From positions 1 to 32,331 of the forward strand of contig JAPOQK010000083.1 of NCBI GenBank assembly GCA_026710795.1: 32,331 nt of DNA, given 5' to 3'. Of this stretch, positions 25,941-32,331 are shown piece after piece. The notes beneath the pieces are model-generated. The model was not told the DNA's origin, ran no database searches, and saw only the letters and a list, made by a program, of their open reading frames with translations. The DNA comes from Candidatus Poribacteria bacterium (GTDB taxonomy: Bacteria > Poribacteria > WGA-4E > WGA-3G). How positions within the stretch are numbered: the first letter of the stretch is position 1; each line of letters starts with the position of its first letter. The translations under genes were made by a program, and so were the position numbers.

Positions 25941-26866
25941 TCTGTATCCCATATACCAATATCTCGCAATATAGACTTCTTTATCTTACACACCATCGTA
26001 TATGCAGGGTCAAACACATTTCCCATATCGTATTCAACTGTTTGACCTAATAGGATATGCGCAGCGCGTTTCTCTAATCCGAGTTCTCCAAGCCACCGAA
26101 GGAGTTCTGTAGTGGCATGCTGCACAGCCTGATCCAACGGACGCGCATTTCCCGCGGTGAGGATATATTCCTCGTTTTCAGCGCGGGGCAAATTGATAGA
26201 TTTTTCTTTTATCACCTCAACAGTGAACTGCACATCAAAAGATATTTCAATGCCAGTACCAACAATTTCACCATCACCTTGAACAGCATGACCATCACCG
26301 AGATGAAAAAGTGCGCCAGAGACGAAAACAGGTAAATAAACGGTAACTCCCTCCTTAAACCCACGATAGTCCATATTACCACCGTGTGTTGAGGATGTCG
26401 CTGTAGAGATAGCCTGTCCCCGAGGTGGAGCAACACCGAAGCAACCCACCATTGGTTCAAGCGGAAGTGTAAGATTGCCTAACTGTGTCTCGGGTGAAAT
26501 CAAGGTTGCTGTCCATGCTTCCACATCCACATGCCATTCAGCACGATCCGCTTCCAGCATTTCGGACGCAACGTAATGAGGATCAAGCACATTTGGCGCA
26601 ACAACCGTCGCAGTTCTCCCGATTTTACGATTCGGTAGTAGTTTGTCAAAGCGTACAACAAGTGTATCTCCAGGTTCTGCTGTATCAATGTAGAACGGTC
26701 CTGTTTGTGGATTACCGCCCGGTGTTACCTGTGTATCAGTAGCATCATACCCAGCATTATCAACTGTTGTCGTAAAAACAGTATCACTACTCTTGATATG
26801 AAGCACCGGTTCATGTGCGCCTATTGCAGTATGGTAGACAGTCGGTTCAAAATGATGTATTGCCAT
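25937..26866 (-). CDS. Acetamidase/formamidase-family amidohydrolase
   Basis: A 309-residue member of the FmdA/AmdA family, which hydrolyses formamide or short amides to release ammonia. Family-like segments: VTPGGNPQTGPFYIDTAEPGDTL, GCFGVAPPRGQAISTATSSTHGGNMDY, and FHLGDGHAVQGDGEIVGTGIE. The glycine- and histidine-rich middle contains the expected metal and catalytic residues. It is cytoplasmic, with no signal peptide. It is convergent with the SDR gene, overlapping by four bases. Substrate specificity cannot be read from the sequence. Confidence 0.88.
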   Translation of the reverse strand: MAIHHFEPTVYHTAIGAHEPVLHIKSSDTVFTTTVDNAGYDATDTQVTPGGNPQTGPFYIDTAEPGDTLVVRFDKLLPNRKIGRTATVVAPNVLDPHYVASEMLEADRAEWHVDVEAWTATLISPETQLGNLTLPLEPMVGCFGVAPPRGQAISTATSSTHGGNMDYRGFKEGVTVYLPVFVSGALFHLGDGHAVQGDGEIVGTGIEISFDVQFTVEVIKEKSINLPRAENEEYILTAGNARPLDQAVQHATTELLRWLGELGLEKRAAHILLGQTVEYDMGNVFDPAYTMVCKIKKSILRDIGIWDTD

Positions 26867-27171
26867 TATAAGTGTCCTTTTCTATAGAAGGTCTTTGTTT
26901 TCACATCCCTTGTCTTTGGGGTGTCATATAAGTTCAATGATTGCTTACGTGTCTACACCATAATATACCATATCAAAGGTGTTGCGTCTACACTATCACT
27001 TATCCAGTCTAACGAATAATCATGACTCGAATGATTCCTCAAGCACGTGTTCTTCTCAGACGCAAATGGAATTGACACTCTTCGTTTTTACATGTTAATA
27101 TTACTATATTACTATATTACTATATTGACCTACGAATTCATCCTGTTTACACAAACTTATGAAGGAGCATC
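26867..27171. other. Intergenic region between divergent genes with an 8 bp AT-rich tandem repeat
   Basis: No gene supported. ATTACTAT is repeated three times at 27100-27123 and again partly. TTGACA at 27072-27077 lies 17 bases before TTAATA at 27095-27100, a poor -10, so a promoter for the protease gene is plausible but unproved. Confidence 0.4.
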
Positions 27172-28584
27172 ATGAAGCAAGTTATTTTCAGAACATGCAT
27201 TTATTTATTGACCTTTACACTTATTACAACATCTGTTGACGCACAGCACGATTGGACAGAACAAATTGCAGCATTCAAACCGATGGTAGTAAATATTGAA
27301 ACAGCCTCTGAAGTCGTCTTTGAAACAGAAACGAAAGGGACGAGTTTTGCCACAGGCTTTGTTGTTGATGCAGAACGTGGAATCATCGCTACAAACCAAC
27401 ATGTGACTGGTACCAGTCCAGCGAATATCAAAATCAATTTTCACGATGGAAGTTTCACCGAAGCACATATTCTGTACTATGATCCTACCCACGATTTCGG
27501 ATTCTATAAGATTGATCCGGCAGAAGTAGAATTTGAACTGCAAGCCGTTGAACTTGGAATATGGAGTGAACTTTCTCTCGGTGATGAATTATTACTGATT
27601 GGCAACAACGAGAAAGAGGAATATTCTATCAAATTTGGAAGGATTGCTAACCTAAATGTTAACAAAGGAAATAGACATTCCAGTTACATTCATACCACGT
27701 TTGACCGAACAGGCGGATCAAGTGGAAGCCCTGTGTGGAACACCACTGGCGAGGTAATCGCTATCCATGCCCGCGGAACAGATACATCCAGTTTTGAACT
27801 ACCTATTGATTATCTCATTGATGCACTGGAGTTAATTCAGAACGAAATGCCGATACAACGGGGTGAAATCGGTGTTGATCTGGAACTCGTATCTATTGGA
27901 GAAGCCATAAAACACTTTAACTTTCCTGATGCTCTACGAAAAGAGATCGGTCCATCCAAAGCAGGCACACCAAAGGTCATTCAAGTTGAATCCCTTGTGC
28001 CAAGAACAACTGGTGAGTCCTTTCTTCGCGCTTCGGATATCATCTATCGTATCAACGATGAACTCATCCGAGATGATTTATATACCTTTGATGCTATATT
28101 GAATCAAAACGTCGGCAAAGAGGTGACACTGGACATCTATCGAAATGGGGAAAACCTTACCTTGCAGGTGCCGGTAGAAGATTTAGAGAAAAAGAAAGTT
28201 CAGCGATTCGTGCGATTTGGGGGTGCTGTATTCCACGACATAACGCCACAATTACGTAGACTACTCTACCTTGAAGCAGACGGTGTCTATCTTCCGCACG
28301 CAGCAGCTGGTAGCAGTTTCTCACGGGTCGGTGTGCAGGAACGAAACGGCAATTCAAAGGTGGTTATCCTAAATATAAATGGGATGCAAATTCGGAATCT
28401 TGATGATTTCGTCTCAGCATGCAAGACTATTACCGATGGACAGCACACCTTTGTAGTCGTCCGTGATTTCAACTTATTTGACAGTTCGCCAACCCCGAAG
28501 AGTTTGACAGTCAACTTAAAATTTGGTCCATTACAGCAATTTGAATGGAATTCTGAGGCATTAGATTGGGAAAAGGCTGAATAA
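27172..28584 (+). CDS. Periplasmic HtrA/DegP-like serine protease with two PDZ-like domains
   Basis: A 470-residue protein with a signal peptide (1 to about 25, ending VDAQ). The trypsin-like domain carries His77 (ATNQHVTG), Asp108 (THDFGFYKI) and Ser184 (GGSSGSPVWN), a complete catalytic triad. A PDZ domain spans about 255-345 (SLVPRTTGESFLRASDIIYRINDEL) and a second PDZ-like domain about 365-450 (ADGVYLPHAAAGSSF, LNINGMQIRNLDDFV). This architecture belongs to S1C proteases that degrade or refold damaged envelope proteins. GGAGC precedes the ATG. The downstream gene on the other strand encodes an outer-membrane protein. Confidence 0.9.
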   Translation: MKQVIFRTCIYLLTFTLITTSVDAQHDWTEQIAAFKPMVVNIETASEVVFETETKGTSFATGFVVDAERGIIATNQHVTGTSPANIKINFHDGSFTEAHILYYDPTHDFGFYKIDPAEVEFELQAVELGIWSELSLGDELLLIGNNEKEEYSIKFGRIANLNVNKGNRHSSYIHTTFDRTGGSSGSPVWNTTGEVIAIHARGTDTSSFELPIDYLIDALELIQNEMPIQRGEIGVDLELVSIGEAIKHFNFPDALRKEIGPSKAGTPKVIQVESLVPRTTGESFLRASDIIYRINDELIRDDLYTFDAILNQNVGKEVTLDIYRNGENLTLQVPVEDLEKKKVQRFVRFGGAVFHDITPQLRRLLYLEADGVYLPHAAAGSSFSRVGVQERNGNSKVVILNINGMQIRNLDDFVSACKTITDGQHTFVVVRDFNLFDSSPTPKSLTVNLKFGPLQQFEWNSEALDWEKAE

Positions 28585-28617
28585 TGTCATTTACTATGTC
28601 TACTTGAGTTGAAACAT

Positions 28618-29460
28618 TCAAAAGTGTATTTCAGCTGAGATAAAATCCGACCTAAAACGTCTTTCATATATTCGGGCATAACTAAGATACACATCAATTA
28701 TCCGCAGACCAACACCGCCAGTGAGATCACCGTTTGAACTACCGACTCGTAGGGAAAAAAGCGATGTTGGTGTCCATTCGACACCGAAGTAAAACTCCCG
28801 TTCAAAATCTTCGGTAGAAAGCGCGATGTCTGCGGATAATTGATACGAATTGTATCGGTAAGAAGTGCCGAGTGTTACCCACTGAATATCGCGTCCTTCA
28901 AGATTCTGCAACAGACATCCGAATTTGAGTTCAGGACGCGGTTTAAAGAGTAGTCCGATGTCGTAAGAGGTATGATAACCAAAGAACTGGTAATAATCGG
29001 AAGGGTGTCGTCGTTTGAATTTTAGGCTTAATCCTGCAGCAAAATAGGCACCGAGTTGGCGCGCGAAACTATAGTAATTATAGTCGGGAACACCGCTTTT
29101 CACATCAATAGCGATCTTGTTACCCCAATAAAAACTGTTACCACGCCAACTAAAACCGATACCCTTCGGGTCGAACCTATAATAATGCCTATCATGAAAT
29201 TTCGTTACTCCGAAGAGTTTGACCCCCTGCCACTGTATCAGACCTGCAGGATTCCAAAAACCTGCAGTAGCATCGTCAGCAACAGCAGTAAAAGCGTTTC
29301 CCAACGCCAATGCGCGTGCACCTACATAATGTGGACGCGCAGTTTCAAACGGATATTCTGTTTGTCCTAAAACAGGACTTGTTAGTAAGAGAAAACAGAT
29401 AGTGAAAAAATAAGGGTGTGGTTTCTGGAGGTAGCGTTCTAATGACGCTATTTCAATCAT
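28618..29460 (-). CDS. PorV/PorQ-like outer-membrane beta-barrel protein
   Basis: A 280-residue protein with a signal-like hydrophobic stretch (HPYFFTICFLLLTSPVLG, cleavage near residue 32). It has the family opening YVGARALALGNAFTAVADDATAGFWNPAGL, seen in PorV/PorQ/UPF0164-type barrel proteins. The rest alternates aromatic and polar residues as in transmembrane beta strands and ends in the terminal strand pattern ISAEIHF with a C-terminal Phe. It should sit in the outer membrane. Its cargo or partner is not shown here. It converges with the protease gene. Confidence 0.8.
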   Translation of the reverse strand: MIEIASLERYLQKPHPYFFTICFLLLTSPVLGQTEYPFETARPHYVGARALALGNAFTAVADDATAGFWNPAGLIQWQGVKLFGVTKFHDRHYYRFDPKGIGFSWRGNSFYWGNKIAIDVKSGVPDYNYYSFARQLGAYFAAGLSLKFKRRHPSDYYQFFGYHTSYDIGLLFKPRPELKFGCLLQNLEGRDIQWVTLGTSYRYNSYQLSADIALSTEDFEREFYFGVEWTPTSLFSLRVGSSNGDLTGGVGLRIIDVYLSYARIYERRFRSDFISAEIHF

Positions 29461-29568
29461 TTCTGTCTACTCTACAATAGGTAAGTTCCAATGATTCGGT
29501 ATGTATCCACTCAACTTTTACAGCACGTAATTCAGCGTAAGGAAACCCTAATCAATCCTGATGTCATC

Positions 29569-30723
29569 TTATTCTTCTGCTAAGACGCGCAACCGATTAA
29601 CCGTTTGTATCACTTCATTAGCGACGGTATCAACCTCTCCATCGGTATTGTATCGTCCCAAACCGAAACGGACTGCTGTCACTGCCAATTCATTTGGAAT
29701 CCCCATCGCGACTAATACGTGTGATGCGGTGACAGATTCCGAGTCACACGCTGAACCTGTTGATACAGCAACGCTTTTGAGTCCTGCCAAAAGCGCGTGG
29801 CTTTGCACCCCCGCAAAACAGAGATTTAAGTTTCCTAATAAACGATTTTCTGGATGACCGTTGAGATGAATATCTGTTAGTTCGGATGCTAATTTTTGGT
29901 AGAGTGTATCGCGCAAAGGTCCAACGACTTTTTCCTCCGTTTTCAATTCCATTGCTGTCTGACACGACTCACATGCTGCACCTAAACCGACAATCCCTGA
30001 CACATTCAGTGTACCTGGACGAACACTTTTCTCTTGACCACCACCATAAAACAAAGGATCAAGCTGAATTCCATCCTTTATGTAGAGTGCACCGATACCT
30101 TTCGGTCCGTAAATCTTATGAGCAGTAATTGAAGCCATATCAAGCCCTAACACCTCCATTTTAGACTCAAGCTTACCGATACCTTGCACCGCATCAGAAT
30201 GGAACAGCACACCGTGTTTTGAAGCAATTTTGGCAATGTCCTGTATCGGATTGATTGTTCCAACTTCGTTATTAGCATACATAAAACTCATCAATATGGT
30301 TTTTGGTGTAATGGCAGCTTCTACATCATCAGGACTTACCATACCGTATTTATCTACAGAGAGATATGTAGTCTCAAATCCCTTTTTATCTAAGGCGTGG
30401 CATGCATCAAGCACAGCATGATGTTCTACTGTGCTTGTGATGATATGGTTACCTTTATCCTTATAAGCATAAGCAGCACCCATAATAGCAAGATTATCAG
30501 ATTCCGTAGCACCACTTGTAAAGATAATTTCCTCTGGGGAACAACCGAGAAGGTTTGCCACCTGATGACGTGCTTTATCCACTCCATCTTTTGCATAAAC
30601 ACCGAACGGATGTGTGCTGGATGCATTGCCGAAGTGATTCGTTAAATACGGCAGCATCGCATCTAAAACTTCAGGTGCAATTGGTGTTGTTGCATGGTTG
30701 TCCATGTAGATAATGTCATTCAC
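29569..30723 (-). CDS. Cysteine desulfurase (NifS/IscS type)
   Basis: A 384-residue PLP-dependent enzyme that takes sulfur from cysteine for Fe-S clusters and thio-cofactors. Key residues: His101 over the PLP ring, HSDAVQ with Asp177, the PLP lysine Lys203 in ITAHKIYGPKG, and the catalytic Cys326 in STGSACDSE. The N-terminal MDNHATTPI is typical of NifS-like enzymes. No iscU, iscR or sufBCD genes are beside it. Sulfur donation could also serve the nickel-pincer cofactor of the LarA family, but nothing here links them. Confidence 0.93.
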   Translation of the reverse strand: MNDIIYMDNHATTPIAPEVLDAMLPYLTNHFGNASSTHPFGVYAKDGVDKARHQVANLLGCSPEEIIFTSGATESDNLAIMGAAYAYKDKGNHIITSTVEHHAVLDACHALDKKGFETTYLSVDKYGMVSPDDVEAAITPKTILMSFMYANNEVGTINPIQDIAKIASKHGVLFHSDAVQGIGKLESKMEVLGLDMASITAHKIYGPKGIGALYIKDGIQLDPLFYGGGQEKSVRPGTLNVSGIVGLGAACESCQTAMELKTEEKVVGPLRDTLYQKLASELTDIHLNGHPENRLLGNLNLCFAGVQSHALLAGLKSVAVSTGSACDSESVTASHVLVAMGIPNELAVTAVRFGLGRYNTDGEVDTVANEVIQTVNRLRVLAEE

Positions 30724-30791
30724 GAGTATTGTTCCTTCAACATAAGACTCACAACTACATCTTTTCGTATAGTATATACGGTGTATGTCAA

Positions 30792-31832
30792 CTATGTTAA
30801 TTGTTCTCGAAACATGTCCATCATACCATCAGGTGGGTCAAAGGGTAATTCAATCACAGTATTACTCAAACCGCTATAGTATATTCCAAGGAGCAGATTG
30901 AATTCCGCAAGTGATTGAGAGAGATGCGTAGGATGTACCTTACTTTCATCGTCAAGCCAATCAAACACAGCTTCAGTCAAATTAGTTTGTGCGACAGCAT
31001 TTTGCGCACCATAACTGAGGTTGCCACCCTCATAACCACCTTCTGGTGTATAACGTTCCCAACTCTGAAAACGCCAGTGTACAAAACCTGTTTCACCAAA
31101 TACACAGACACGTTTATGTTGATTATTGCCAGTTCCCGGATTCACACTCGGTGCCATCTCAGGACCGAAGGCTACAGAGGCTTGCACCCCATTTTCATAA
31201 GTTACTCTCCCGTTAGCATTCGCAGGAGAAGGTTGTGCTCCATCCAAATTACCGGCACCGGCTATTTGTCCCATAACCTTTACAGGTTGCGAATTATCAA
31301 TGTAGGAGGATACCAACTGAAGTACGTGTGGTGCTTGGTCTACGGGTGGGTTACGTGCGCTTGCATCAATAAACTTAATCGCACCTATTTTTCCTTCCGC
31401 TACATCACGTTTCAATTCGAGATTCTTTGGATGGAAGTTTAGTTGTGTATTGATAACAATCTTTGTCTTAGTGCGTTTAGAAAGTTCATAGATTTGCCGC
31501 CAGTCTTCACTTTCAACAGCGATCGGTTTCTCTATAATGACCGCAGGGACACCGTGTTCAGAAGCCTGATTCAACAGCGGATAACGAATACGTTCATTTG
31601 AACCACGTAAAACAGGTGCTGTCACAATGTGTAAGAGATCCGGCTTCTCTTTAGACAGCATTTCGTCAAAGTCAGTATATCGGGTATCAATATTGAATTC
31701 TTCTCCGAAACCTTCCAGCAGGTCTTCCTTCATGTCACAGATAGCAGCAAGTTTACCACCTTTAACATCTTCGTAAGCACGAGCATGTGCACGCGCCCGT
31801 CCACGACAACCTAATATTGCACATTTGTACAT
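30792..31832 (-). CDS. Gfo/Idh/MocA-family oxidoreductase, second copy
   Basis: A 346-residue protein from ATG 31832, which has AAAGGAG nine bases upstream; the frame is open 12 codons further. The Rossmann motif GCRGRARAHARAY at 8-20 replaces one glycine with Arg, and the catalytic lysine is Lys102 in IIEKPIA. It differs from the gene at 10010 over its whole length, so it is a distinct paralogue. The substrate is likely a sugar or sugar derivative and cannot be named. It is 68 bp upstream of the cysteine desulfurase on the same strand and need not be functionally linked. Confidence 0.87.
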   Translation of the reverse strand: MYKCAILGCRGRARAHARAYEDVKGGKLAAICDMKEDLLEGFGEEFNIDTRYTDFDEMLSKEKPDLLHIVTAPVLRGSNERIRYPLLNQASEHGVPAVIIEKPIAVESEDWRQIYELSKRTKTKIVINTQLNFHPKNLELKRDVAEGKIGAIKFIDASARNPPVDQAPHVLQLVSSYIDNSQPVKVMGQIAGAGNLDGAQPSPANANGRVTYENGVQASVAFGPEMAPSVNPGTGNNQHKRVCVFGETGFVHWRFQSWERYTPEGGYEGGNLSYGAQNAVAQTNLTEAVFDWLDDESKVHPTHLSQSLAEFNLLLGIYYSGLSNTVIELPFDPPDGMMDMFREQLT

Positions 31833-32013
31833 ACATTTCTCCTTTAGTAATATAATTCCTAATTCCACGCTTGCGCGTTAGAATTGCATACAGAATACCC
31901 CGTTATTATATGCTGAATGCACATTTAAAACAAGATATATGATAACACCAAGCAGGGTTATTTAGTTTTCAGTTTTTTCGGATATATTTTTCACAATTCA
32001 ATACAATCTCTTG

Positions 32014-32280
32014 TTAGGTCGGATAGAGAGAAGCGAAATCTATATCTGTTAATTTAGCGTTACATTGTTCATCAGAATGTGCTATAAATTGTGACTTATT
32101 GCACGTCACTGTGACGTTTTGCATCCAGTCAGGATAAGGAATGTGACGCGAATTTCGCTTTTTTTTAATTTGCTCCTTTTTGGTCTTTTTTTATCTTGAC
32201 CTACCTTGGATTTCTGATCGTGTCATCATTTTTGCGAGGGATTTGACGGCGAATTGTTTGTGTATTTCATTGAATTTCAT
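32014..32280 (-). pseudogene. Small coding sequence with an in-frame stop, inverted copy of 2195-2332
   Basis: ATG 32280 has a strong AAGGAGG upstream. The frame reads MKFNEIHKQFAVKSLAKMMT then EIQGRSR and meets TAA at 32191-32193. It continues in the same frame through a Lys-rich stretch and RNSRHIPYPDWMQNVTVTC to a second stop at 32014-32016, 88 residues in all if the first stop is ignored. Sixty bases (32101-32160) are identical to the left copy. Either a nonsense mutation split a small gene, or only the first 29-residue peptide is made. The N-terminal helix-rich segment recalls small DNA-binding proteins, but I cannot name the family. Confidence 0.55.
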
Positions 32281-32331
32281 CGGAATATTCCTCCTTAAAA
32301 GGTTACCGTATCGTAACTTATTTTGACATAA

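Noticed and set aside
27072..27100. Promoter TTGACA-17-TTAATA before the protease
   Set aside because: The -10 matches the consensus poorly and the region is AT-rich, so a match of this quality is expected by chance; mentioned only as a possibility.

Overview
The window looks like a moderately AT-rich chromosomal segment of a Gram-negative-type bacterium. It carries kdsB (Kdo activation for LPS), an exported PD40 propeller protein, a PorV-like outer-membrane protein and a periplasmic-type S1C protease. Several Gfo/Idh/MocA dehydrogenases, sugar-acid-type enzymes, FGE-like proteins and many dispersed palindromic intergenic repeats recall uncultured sponge-associated or marine lineages such as Poribacteria. 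That placement is an impression, not something proved by the sequence. I saw no rRNA, tRNA or CRISPR array.

Layout. 1-1825 (-): 5' part of a phage-type terminase large subunit running off the left edge. 1826-2403: repeat-rich gap with hairpins, a 140 bp MITE-like element and a fragment of a small coding sequence whose inverted copy lies near the right edge (32014-32280). 2404-9362 (-): one directional gene run, kdsB > pyrG > LarA-like 2 > LarA-like 1 > dctQ > dctM, with overlapping or near-overlapping junctions except for a repeat-containing gap between the two LarA paralogues. 10010-13229 (+): a Gfo/Idh/MocA dehydrogenase and an enolase-superfamily protein separated by about 700 bp of hairpin elements. 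13238-16776 (-): a compact five-gene cluster of an ADP-ribosyltransferase-like protein, an unknown protein, an exported FGE-fold protein without the catalytic cysteines, another unknown and an exported PD40 propeller. 17000-19369 (+): an M14/AstE-like hydrolase and an M24 aminopeptidase P. 19375-19590 (-): an orphan antitoxin-like small protein. 19881-21813 (+): a HEAT-like/zinc-site protein and an ECF sigma/anti-sigma pair ending at a good terminator. 22096-25940 (+): two oligopeptide ABC ATPases, a fused MNT-HEPN protein with an eroded HEPN motif, and an SDR oxidoreductase. The remainder is a formamidase-like protein (-), an HtrA-like protease (+), a PorV-like barrel (-), a cysteine desulfurase (-), a second Gfo/Idh/MocA protein (-) and the small pseudogene.

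Themes. TRAP permeases with two LarA-type racemases, two Gfo/Idh/MocA enzymes, an enolase-superfamily enzyme and an SDR suggest uptake and catabolism of sugar acids or hydroxyacids. Peptide use is suggested by the Opp/Dpp ATPases and aminopeptidase P. The least explained parts are the 13.2-16.8 kb cluster, the MNT-HEPN fusion inside a transporter gene run, and the inverted duplicate of a small coding sequence near the two ends of the window.
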